A stretch of DNA of 64,000 nt from an uncultured Flaviramulus sp. (GTDB lineage Bacteria > Bacteroidota > Bacteroidia > Flavobacteriales > Flavobacteriaceae): the NCBI GenBank assembly GCA_947495125.1, contig CANLXL010000007.1, forward strand, positions 124,001-188,000, read 5' to 3'. A program made the translations under genes and the position numbers. The notes below the pieces were generated by a model. That model made no database searches, was not told the DNA's origin, and worked only from the letters and a program-made list of their open reading frames with translations. How positions within the stretch are numbered: the stretch's first letter is position 1; each line of letters starts with the position of its first letter. Positions 57,435 through 64,000 of the stretch are shown piece by piece.

Positions 57435-57989
57435 ATGAAAACATTAAAATTTTTAAGCTTTTTTTTATTCGCCGGACTTCTAATGGTATCCTGCTCGAGT
57501 GATGATGATAATCCTGAGCCCGTATTAGAGGAAGAGGTGATTACAACCATGACAATCACACTTACTCCTGCTGGCGGAGGAACAGCAATTGAATTAAAAA
57601 CCAGAGATTTAGACGGTGATGGACCTAATGCTCCGGTTATCACGGTTTCTGGGGATCTGGCCTCTGGAACCACCTACAATGGTACCATTGAATTACTTAA
57701 TGAAACTGAAAACCCGGCTGAAGATATCACTGAAGAAGTTGAGGAAAAAGACGAGGAACACCAGTTTTTTTATACGGCAAGCGCCAGCCTTAATGCCACC
57801 ATGAGTTATGAGAACTTTGATGGGAATAGTGAGCCTTTAGGTACTGAGTTTACACTCGCTACAGGTGCTGCAAGTACCGGAACACTAACGTTTACTTTGC
57901 GTCATGAGCCTAATAAGCCCAATACAGGTCTAGCTGATGCCGGTGGAGAGACCGATATAGAAGAGACATTTACTGTTACTATTTTGTAA
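57435..57989 (+). CDS. Acidic lipoprotein linked to the TonB receptor
   Basis: The 184-residue protein has a lipoprotein signal ending MVSC (Cys20) followed by SSDDDNPEP. It is rich in Asp, Glu and Thr and contains one predicted beta-sandwich (TITLTPAGGG, GTLTFTLRHEP). No His pair or enzyme motif is seen. Similar proteins follow TonB receptors in Flavobacteriia, sometimes named type 1 periplasmic binding fold protein. It is 19 bases after the receptor gene and followed by a terminator. Confidence 0.75.
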   Translation: MKTLKFLSFFLFAGLLMVSCSSDDDNPEPVLEEEVITTMTITLTPAGGGTAIELKTRDLDGDGPNAPVITVSGDLASGTTYNGTIELLNETENPAEDITEEVEEKDEEHQFFYTASASLNATMSYENFDGNSEPLGTEFTLATGAASTGTLTFTLRHEPNKPNTGLADAGGETDIEETFTVTIL

Positions 57990-58014
57990 ATTTTGGATTA
58001 TGCCTGGATTAAAT

Positions 58015-58049
58015 ACCCTTTACGACTTTTGTAGTAAGGGGTGTTTTTT
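58015..58049 (+). terminator. Terminator of the TonB-receptor operon
   Basis: ACCCTTTAC (58015-58023) pairs with GTAAGGGGT (58034-58042) with one G-T wobble; a T-rich tail follows. Confidence 0.75.
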
Positions 58050-58298
58050 CTTTTTTTATGAATAAAAATAATTTAAGTCCGAGGTGTATATAATTTACTC
58101 TGAAAATACTTCTTTTTGAGCATAGCCGACGATGATATATGGCGTGGTCTATAGTCCATTCTCTGAAAAATAAAATGGATATTCCCAATGAAGTTAATTT
58201 CTGGTTATATATTAATCTGATGGACCATTTGGAACAAAAGATTTTAAAGGTGTCTATTTGAAGATATACAAGAATATGTAAACATAAACGATAATACA
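58050..58298. other. AT-rich gap upstream of the ABC operon
   Basis: I see no convincing gene. CTATTTG near 58254 is a partial match to the -7 box and may belong to the ABC operon promoter. A 96-codon frame on the minus strand runs through the terminator and has no recognisable features. Confidence 0.4.
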
Positions 58299-59015
58299 AT
58301 GATAGAAATCAAAAACATAAATAAAAAGTACGGTGATTTTTCAGCCTTGAGCGATCTTAATTTAACCGTTAAAGAAGGCGAGATTTATTGCCTTCTTGGG
58401 GCTAATGGAGCGGGCAAAACCACGACTATTAATCTTTTACTAGGGTTTATAGAGCCTACTTCAGGAAATACCTTGATCAACAATGTCAATGTTCAGGAGA
58501 GCCCCTTAAAAAGTAAGCAGTTTCTAGCTTATATTCCCGAGAACCTCATTCTTTATCCGAATCTTACGGCGGTAGAGAACCTTAATTATTTTTCAGGAAT
58601 TGGAGGTAAAGCATTTTCAACCAAGGAACTTGAGAACTTCTTAGAAGAAGCCGGTCTTCAGGAGGAGGCCTTTCATAATCGTATTTCAACCTTTTCAAAA
58701 GGAATGCGACAAAAGGTAGGAATTGCTATTGCGATTGCTAAAGATACCAAGGTTTTGCTATTGGATGAACCCACGTCGGGTTTAGATCCTAAAGCCAGTA
58801 ATGAGTTCGGCCAGTTGCTTCAAAAATTAAAGCAGAAAGGGGTTGCTATTTTAATGGCCACTCATGATATTTTTCGAGCTAAGGAAGTCGCAACGCATAT
58901 CGCCATTATGAAAGCAGGGAGTTTGAAGCATACATTTGAAGCGGACCAGATTTCGCTTTCGGAACTGGAGGAGGTTTACCTTAAAACAATGAATTATAAG
59001 ACCATGGCCTTATGA
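58299..59015 (+). CDS. ABC-2 transporter ATP-binding protein
   Basis: The 238-residue ATPase has Walker A GANGAGKTT (about 34-42), a signature variant FSKGMRQK (about 134-141), Walker B VLLLDEPTSGLD (about 154-165) and the switch His in ATHD. It energises the two membrane proteins encoded next. Its TGA overlaps the following ATG by 4 bases, indicating translational coupling. The CcmA/NosF-like subclass is typical of ABC-2 exporters. Confidence 0.92.
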   Translation: MIEIKNINKKYGDFSALSDLNLTVKEGEIYCLLGANGAGKTTTINLLLGFIEPTSGNTLINNVNVQESPLKSKQFLAYIPENLILYPNLTAVENLNYFSGIGGKAFSTKELENFLEEAGLQEEAFHNRISTFSKGMRQKVGIAIAIAKDTKVLLLDEPTSGLDPKASNEFGQLLQKLKQKGVAILMATHDIFRAKEVATHIAIMKAGSLKHTFEADQISLSELEEVYLKTMNYKTMAL

Positions 59016-60418
59016 TAGTAAAAACCTTTCATAAAGAAACCAAGGAGCTATTGAGAGATGGAAGAGCAAAAGCGACCTTTATAATAGTCCTTCTCCTATT
59101 GAGCGTAGCCGTTTGGATAAGTCATACGAAGTATAAGAATGCCAATACCGAATACGAGGTGGCCAAACAAAACGAGCGGGAGGTCTGGGATAATCAAGAT
59201 GCTAAGAACCCGCATTCTGCAGCGCATTATGGAACCTATGCTTTTAAACCAAAATACCCTCTGTCATTGCTAGATAAGGGAGTTGATAAATACGTGGGAA
59301 CCTCAATTTTTTTGGAAGCCCATAATCGAAATGAAGCACTTTACAGTGCTGCGGCCGATCAAACAGGAATCTCCCGATTTGGTGAGTTGACACCGGATTT
59401 TATCCTTTTGTTTATTATGCCGCTACTAGTTATTTTGCTATGCTACAATATTTTTACCAAAGAAAAGGAACTGGGAACCTTCTTTTTACTAAAAAGCACC
59501 GGAGCTTCAGTAACCAATCTGACCTTAGGCAAATGGCTATCAGTATTTACGCCTGTTTTTTTAAGTGTCACAATCTTATTTCTTATTTCCGGGTTCATGC
59601 TCTCGAGTCTTAAAGATTATGGTGTTTTTAGTTGGACACCGTTGCTGAGTATGTGGGGTGTTTATATCCTTTATTACATCGTTTTTATAAACATTGTGAT
59701 GCTTATTTCATACGTTTCGAAACGTTCCGGGATCTCTTTGGTTATTTCTTTGTCCGTATGGATTATAGCTTGTTTAGGGGCGCCTAAGGTCGCTAGTACC
59801 TTAGCCGAAGACAAAAACCCATATCCTACAAGGCAGGAGTTTGAAGCTATGATCGTAAAAGGAAAGAAAGAAGGGTTAGATGGGCATAACCCATGGAGTA
59901 AGGAGGCAAAGCTTTTAGAAAAACAAGTATTGGAAGAGCATGGAGTAGATAGTTTACATCAGTTGCCTTTTAACTTCGATGCCTATAGAATGCAAAAGGG
60001 AGAAGAACATCAAGCTGAGGTCTATTTTAAGCATTATAAACAGTTAAAAGAGCAGTACTACAAACAGACTAAAACGTATAAAAGTCTGGCCGTGGTGTCA
60101 CCATTTTTACCTACGCGATTCTTAAGTATGGCCATAGCACAGACCGATTATGCAACACACTGGGATTTTTCAGATGCGGCAGAAAATTACAGAATTAAGT
60201 CGCAAAAGTTCCTGAACGATAATTTTGCTGAAAACGCCGCTTACGGGGAGTGGAGCTATAAGGCCGATGCTTCGACATGGACCGATCTACCGGTATTCGA
60301 ATATAACCCTCCGGTTTTAAGTGCAATTCTGAAGGGGAATAGGTCTTATTTAATAATATTAGGGTTTTGGACACTCTTATCATTTGGTACATTATTCTTA
60401 ATAACAAAACTTAAATAA
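59012..60418 (+). CDS. ABC-2 transporter permease, DUF3526-like (first)
   Basis: The 468-residue protein has an N-terminal helix (about 24-40), a large extracytoplasmic loop containing YAFKPKYPLSLLDKG, four central helices (about 130-260), a second long loop and a final helix. This layout with paired copies fits the DUF3526 ABC permeases related to NosY. It overlaps the ATPase gene by 4 bases and is followed by a paralogue after 7 bases. The exported substrate is unknown. Confidence 0.85.
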   Translation: MIVKTFHKETKELLRDGRAKATFIIVLLLLSVAVWISHTKYKNANTEYEVAKQNEREVWDNQDAKNPHSAAHYGTYAFKPKYPLSLLDKGVDKYVGTSIFLEAHNRNEALYSAAADQTGISRFGELTPDFILLFIMPLLVILLCYNIFTKEKELGTFFLLKSTGASVTNLTLGKWLSVFTPVFLSVTILFLISGFMLSSLKDYGVFSWTPLLSMWGVYILYYIVFINIVMLISYVSKRSGISLVISLSVWIIACLGAPKVASTLAEDKNPYPTRQEFEAMIVKGKKEGLDGHNPWSKEAKLLEKQVLEEHGVDSLHQLPFNFDAYRMQKGEEHQAEVYFKHYKQLKEQYYKQTKTYKSLAVVSPFLPTRFLSMAIAQTDYATHWDFSDAAENYRIKSQKFLNDNFAENAAYGEWSYKADASTWTDLPVFEYNPPVLSAILKGNRSYLIILGFWTLLSFGTLFLITKLK

Positions 60419-60425
60419 TATAATT

Positions 60426-61844
60426 ATGTTTAAATATAATTTTAGATATGAACTGAAACTTTTAATACGAAGCAAGTGGATACAATTACTGAGTATCCTT
60501 TTGCTTCTACTATTTAGTTTTGCCGCGTTTAACGGTCAACAGAAAGTGGAGAAGCGCAATCTGGATATTGCAGAAATGAAGCAGCAAATAGAAGAATCGG
60601 ATGCCAGTATGCTGAAATTGTTAGATTCCGTTGAAAGTGGCATGCAGGTTTCCGTACCCAGGTGGACCATTCCGAACAGTCCTATGGCCGTAGGAAATTA
60701 TTATCCCCGAATAGCAGAAATGAGAGCCTCCGCATTGACCTTTGTTGCGACCGGTCAAAGTGATTTGTATACACATTATATTAAACCAACTGTGGCGAGC
60801 GATGATTTTGAATTGAATTTTACCGAAATGACAAGTCCGACACAATTACTCTTTGGAAGTTTTGACCTTGCATTTGTGATTGTTTATTTACTTCCGCTCA
60901 TTATCATTGCGTTTTCATACAATGTATTGTCCTATGAACGGGAAAGTGGCTCCCTAAGATTATTGGCTTCTCAGCCCATTTCTTTAAAACATTGGGTGTT
61001 GCAAAAGTTAGGATTGCGGTTTTTCTGGTTATTGTTGATGGTTATTGTAATACTGATTACCGTATTTATTGCTATGGGAAAAATATCCGAAATCAACGTT
61101 ACGGGATATGCTTATTTTTTTGGTATTATTCTGGTTTATATGCTTTTTTGGTTTGCTATTGCTTTTTTAGTGAATATTTTCGGTAAAAATTCTGCAAATA
61201 ACGCCGTGTCTTTACTTGGGCTATGGGTGGTTTTTGTCTTGTTGATGCCTTCCGGGCTAAACCAGATTGGTAACGCATTATATCCAATACCATCGCGTAA
61301 TATAATGATCAACAAAATGCGAATTACAAAGTCGGAAGCTACAAAGAAACAAAATGAAATTCTGGATAATTTTTTAAGAGATCATCCTGAATATGCCATA
61401 AATGATCCAAAGCAGTCACGTTCCTTTTGGCATGGTTATATGGCGTCAAAACAGTTAATAAAGCAAGAGTTGGAGCCCATTGTTGCTACCTATGATGAGC
61501 AACTACGTAAACAACAGCGGTGGTTGGATAAGTTAAAATGGGTGTCTCCGGCAATTGTGGTGCAGGAATCACTGAATAAAATGGCAGGAACATCGACTGC
61601 AGATTATGAAAATTTTAGAAAACAGGTCATTGATTTTGCGGTTATTTGGCGAGAACATTTTATGCCTTTTTTATACAATAATCAACCCTTTTCAAAGCAA
61701 GATTATACCGATTTGCCTAAGTTTCAATATGAACAAAAGACACTGGAGATAAGAGAATCGATACTTGTTGTTTCAGCAATATCATTGGGGTTACTAAGTT
61801 TTGGTTTTTTGATGTCAAAGGTTAGGGTAAGTGCATTTTCTTAA
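60426..61844 (+). CDS. ABC-2 transporter permease, DUF3526-like (second)
   Basis: The 472-residue protein has the same topology as its upstream neighbour: helix near 20-38, a long loop with MAVGNYYPRIAEM, central helices (about 145-285), a Gln/Lys-rich loop and a C-terminal helix. With the ATPase it should form a heterodimeric ABC-2 transporter. Proximity to the metal-type TonB receptor could mean a shared role, but a terminator lies between the units. Confidence 0.85.
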   Translation: MFKYNFRYELKLLIRSKWIQLLSILLLLLFSFAAFNGQQKVEKRNLDIAEMKQQIEESDASMLKLLDSVESGMQVSVPRWTIPNSPMAVGNYYPRIAEMRASALTFVATGQSDLYTHYIKPTVASDDFELNFTEMTSPTQLLFGSFDLAFVIVYLLPLIIIAFSYNVLSYERESGSLRLLASQPISLKHWVLQKLGLRFFWLLLMVIVILITVFIAMGKISEINVTGYAYFFGIILVYMLFWFAIAFLVNIFGKNSANNAVSLLGLWVVFVLLMPSGLNQIGNALYPIPSRNIMINKMRITKSEATKKQNEILDNFLRDHPEYAINDPKQSRSFWHGYMASKQLIKQELEPIVATYDEQLRKQQRWLDKLKWVSPAIVVQESLNKMAGTSTADYENFRKQVIDFAVIWREHFMPFLYNNQPFSKQDYTDLPKFQYEQKTLEIRESILVVSAISLGLLSFGFLMSKVRVSAFS

Positions 61845-61874
61845 ACTTTAAAAAAGGAAATGATATTGTAGATC

Positions 61875-61906
61875 AAGCTCAAAACTCTTTGAGGTTTTGG
61901 GCTTTG
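61875..61906 (+). terminator. Terminator of the ABC operon
   Basis: AAGCTCAAAAC (61875-61885) pairs with GTTTTGGGCTT (61894-61904) with one wobble, around a short loop. The T tail is short. Confidence 0.6.
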
Positions 61907-62037
61907 TCATCGTGAGCTTCCATATGTCATTATAGACGACCTAAACGCCCAATATTTATGTCTTGCATATTTATCAAGAGTAATTTATCTTTATGCAGAT
62001 TCAGGTGAAAAAGAAAGGAAACATACCAACACGTATT

Positions 62038-62463
62038 CTAAGCCTGTTTTATAATCTCTTCCAACTCTTTTGATACTTCGGAAGCCATTGCTCTTAAATT
62101 TGGAATACAGCGTTCATCTTTTGAAAAGCTGCTATAATTGTCCTTCAGGATCATGATCTGTTTTAACAAATTACTTTCAGGATTTAACAGCTTTCTTTTG
62201 GCTTCAATCTTTAGATTGATTTTTTTTATATGATTTTCTATGTTTACCAATTCCCGACGAAGTTTAGTCCGCTCTGCTTTTTCAACTTCACAGTTCTTAT
62301 TTTCACGCGCCAGTTGATTCAAGATTTTTTTTAGAACAGCGACCTCATTTTGCTTTTTTAACTTAGCCTGTACATATTCAACCTTGGTGATTTTCAATTC
62401 AACTAAGTCGTGTTTAATGTCTGCATGGCTTTTATAAGTAGGCTTAATCTCTTTTGTTTTCAT
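62038..62463 (-). CDS. Coiled-coil hypothetical protein
   Basis: This 141-residue protein on the minus strand starts at an ATG (complement of 62463). It is rich in Lys, Glu, Leu and Asn and is predicted to be mostly helical coiled coil (about 15-100), with regular spacing of Leu/Ile. It has no signal peptide, membrane helix or known domain. It stands alone on the opposite strand between the ABC operon and a decayed region. It is probably a real gene, but no function can be proposed. Confidence 0.6.
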   Translation of the reverse strand: MKTKEIKPTYKSHADIKHDLVELKITKVEYVQAKLKKQNEVAVLKKILNQLARENKNCEVEKAERTKLRRELVNIENHIKKINLKIEAKRKLLNPESNLLKQIMILKDNYSSFSKDERCIPNLRAMASEVSKELEEIIKQA

Positions 62464-62676
62464 CTTTTTCGTACGATTTACGATAAAATTCGAAGGTCTA
62501 CTTTTTATTTTAAATTTAATCTTAAAAAACAGTTAATTTTTATAACCGATTAATAAGTGTTTTGAATAGGGAATAGTCGTTAAAGAAGTGCAAATTATGG
62601 TTGAAGAAGATTTTAACATGCCAAACGAGAATGGAAGCGGATTGGTTCTTGTAAATGCACCTACCTTATTAACGTA

Positions 62677-62702
62677 AAAAACCCTTGTGAACAAGGGTTT
62701 TT
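62677..62702. terminator. Perfect bidirectional terminator
   Basis: AAAAACCCTTG (62677-62687) pairs with CAAGGGTTTTT (62692-62702) around TGAA. An 11-bp stem flanked by A and T runs could work in both directions. Confidence 0.8.
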
Positions 62703-62704
62703 AG

Positions 62705-62715
62705 TGGAGTCGGAG
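62705..62715 (-). other. tRNA-3-prime-end-like sequence next to a terminator
   Basis: On the minus strand this reads CTCCGACTCCA and runs directly into the perfect hairpin at 62702-62677, the usual order for the end of a tRNA gene. No tRNA body is found to its right, so it may be a leftover half of an integration site. Confidence 0.3.
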
Positions 62716-62776
62716 ACAACGACCATATTTTCAGTTTTATAGCGTTTATAGGGCTTCTAAAAGGCGTGAATTATAG

Positions 62777-62800
62777 AGGTCACCGAATTGGTCTCGATTT
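62777..62800 (+). pseudogene. Fragment resembling the N-terminus of the CPBP gene
   Basis: Read in frame it gives RSPNWSRF, against RSPNWSRL at codons 13-20 of the gene at 63691. Nineteen of 24 bases agree, and four of the five differences are at third codon positions. A TAG precedes it in frame, so it is not expressed as such. Confidence 0.35.
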
Positions 62801-62969
62801 AACAAACTTTAACATATGAATTGTTTCACTGAGGTTAAAATGAACTAAATCGCTTCAAATTATATTTAAATGCTAATTTCTAGATTTCATTGTCTATAGA
62901 AATATTGATTTTCACGGCAATGACAGTTTGTTATGATAAGAAAATCTGATTTACTTATCATTGTTGCTT

Positions 62970-63131
62970 TTTGTTTCAAAACTATTAGGACATACTAAAT
63001 TGTCAACAACTCAAATTTATGCAAAGGTTATAGAAGAAAAGCTAAGTGTTGACATGCGATGTTTAAGGAATAGACTAAACGATACTATCAATAAAAATAG
63101 TGAAGGTAAAACTATGATAAATTCAGGTTGA
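62970..63131 (+). pseudogene. C-terminal remnant of a tyrosine recombinase/integrase
   Basis: The frame from about 62976 to the TGA at 63129-63131 reads SKLLGHTKLSTTQIYAKV and then a basic tail of about 33 residues. LGHT with a Tyr nine residues later (TTQIYAKV) is the box II His and catalytic Tyr region of phage-type integrases. Upstream the frame is broken by stops and the catalytic Arg region cannot be recovered. It is a decayed end of an integrase of the Bacteroidetes conjugative-transposon or genomic-island type. Confidence 0.8.
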
Positions 63132-63142
63132 CATAAGGGATT

Positions 63143-63173
63143 AAGGTTTGAATCGGGCTGGGGCTCGAACCTT
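63143..63173. other. Inverted repeat and att-like sequence beside the recombinase remnant
   Basis: AAGGTTTGA (63143-63151) pairs with TCGAACCTT (63165-63173) with one wobble. The inner part read on the minus strand, GGTTCGAGCCCCAGCCCGA, looks like the T-loop and 3-prime end of a tRNA, but the 5-prime half of the T stem and the rest are missing. It starts 12 bases after the recombinase stop. Confidence 0.4.
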
Positions 63174-63609
63174 TATTTTAAACAGTTGATATTCAAAAAG
63201 TTAATGCGTTATTAGCACATATAGGCACCGATTAACGCACCTGATTGTGTTTTAAAAATTAAATGAACTTAAATGAATGCAATTGCATTCAAAATTCAAA
63301 GATAGCTAATGTTAATGTACTTATAAATATTTTTCTAATGGATAATTACATTTTTACTTAATAAAAATATTACTCAATTTCAATTATAAATGTTTAACAT
63401 TAATTCACCAATTTAATCTCCTAACTAATAGTCTACTTTTTTATTGCAAGTCCACTACTTTGGAACTACGTAAATCAGAAATTGAAAAAGAGATTGTAAA
63501 ATTTGAACTTTAAAGATTTTTTTAACCTTTTCTAAATGAAAGTCTACTTCGTCAGAGTAAGTTTTTATTTAATAAGCATAAATATTTATCATTTAACAAA
63601 TAAAATTTA

Positions 63610-63637
63610 TTGTTTATCAATAATATTTATATATTTG
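63610..63637 (+). promoter_or_regulatory. Promoter candidate for the CPBP gene
   Basis: TATATTTG at 63630-63637 matches the -7 consensus; TTG at 63610-63612 lies 17 bases before it. The ATG follows 53 bases later. Confidence 0.55.
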
Positions 63638-63690
63638 AAATATTAAATCATTTAAAAAATCTGGCTTATAAATTTTAATCTTTGGTAATT

Positions 63691-64000
63691 ATGGAACTTA
63701 ATAAAAAATTCATTTCAGCACTTAATAGATCCCCAAATTGGTCGCGACTTATTTTTGGAGGCGTATTAATCTTACTTGCACTTTTTCTAAGTTCATTGAT
63801 CAATCTGCCTTCATATTTGAAATATATTTTGCACACTGGTTTAATCTTATTGGTATTGGTCAATTGGTTTATGTACAGAACTGAGGGTGAAAATTTGAGC
63901 GCCTTGGGATTTGACCTTAAAAGTAGAAACCTGTGGTTTTTACCATTGGGGCTATTGTTGGGACTGGTGGCGGATGCCCTTAACTTTTTTACAAGAACTG
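63691..64000 (+). CDS. CPBP-family intramembrane protease, N-terminal part (runs off the window)
   Basis: The frame is open from ATG 63691 to the end of the window (103 residues). It has hydrophobic helices at about 20-37, 43-60 and 80-98, and a segment ENLSALGFDLKSRNLWFLPLG. That wording before the third helix is typical of CPBP/CAAX-protease-like proteins. The catalytic EExxxR motif would lie beyond the window, so the call is provisional. A promoter is visible upstream. Confidence 0.6.
   Translation, partial: MELNKKFISALNRSPNWSRLIFGGVLILLALFLSSLINLPSYLKYILHTGLILLVLVNWFMYRTEGENLSALGFDLKSRNLWFLPLGLLLGLVADALNFFTRT

Larger units (their letters stand above)
62464..63690. other. 1.2-kb decayed region with recombinase remnant
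   Basis: No intact gene is found. The stretch holds a perfect bidirectional terminator (62677-62702), a tRNA-3-prime-end-like 11-mer (62705-62715), a short fragment resembling the start of the next gene (62777-62800), the C-terminal end of a tyrosine recombinase (62970-63131), an imperfect inverted repeat (63143-63173) and a promoter (63610-63637). It looks like the scar of a lost integrated element. Confidence 0.55.

Noticed and set aside
58009..58299. A 96-codon minus-strand frame in the gap before the ABC operon
   Set aside because: It runs through the terminator stem and shows no signal, domain or sensible composition.
63675..63863. A 62-codon minus-strand frame opposite the start of the CPBP gene
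   Set aside because: The plus strand gives membrane helices and CPBP-like wording with a promoter; the minus frame has neither.

Overview
The window comes from a Bacteroidetes bacterium, most likely a marine member of the Flavobacteriaceae. The evidence is AT-rich DNA, SusC/SusD pairs, many lipoproteins with a short Leu-rich signal ending in Cys, a type IX secretion sorting domain, GPH-type sugar symporters, and promoters of the Bacteroidetes TAnnTTTG type. Nearly all genes are on the + strand. No rRNA, complete tRNA or CRISPR array is visible.

Region 1 (1-20250) is a beta-1,3/1,6-glucan (laminarin-type) utilization locus without its own SusC/SusD here; these probably lie left of the window. 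It encodes a clan GH-A glycosidase fused to an outer-membrane-barrel-like domain, two multidomain surface glycan-binding lipoproteins, a GH16 laminarinase, a lipoprotein GH17, a GH30 beta-1,6-glucanase, two GPH symporters flanking a small membrane protein, a cytoplasmic GH17 and a large cytoplasmic GH149-type beta-1,3-glucan phosphorylase. The layout implies cutting outside, debranching in the periplasm, symport, and phosphorolysis inside.

Region 2 (20597-54500) is a second, less conventional locus. It starts with an ECF sigma factor, a FecR-type anti-sigma factor, an STN-bearing SusC and a SusD. It continues with two giant FG-GAP/ASPIC proteins, one carrying a vanadium-haloperoxidase/PAP2 domain and a T9SS tail. 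A membrane-spanning LamG-AraC regulator follows, then three different clan GH-D-like enzymes (one fused to an SGNH/SASA esterase), a GH172 (DUF2961) enzyme, three tandem LamG-EEP phosphodiesterase-like proteins, a fourth EEP protein and a CBM9-like protein. The mix of phosphodiesterase-like, phosphatase-like, esterase and glycosidase genes suggests a phosphodiester- and acetyl-decorated glycan or glycolipid as substrate. This is the most likely undescribed system in the window.

Region 3 (54600-61910) holds a His/Cys-rich small protein, a TonB-dependent receptor and a lipoprotein (probably metal uptake), then an ABC-2 transporter with two DUF3526-like permeases.

Region 4 (62000-64000) has a coiled-coil hypothetical on the minus strand, then about 1.2 kb without an intact gene. 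That stretch carries a tyrosine-recombinase remnant, att-like sequences and a decayed gene fragment. The window ends inside a CPBP-type membrane protease gene.
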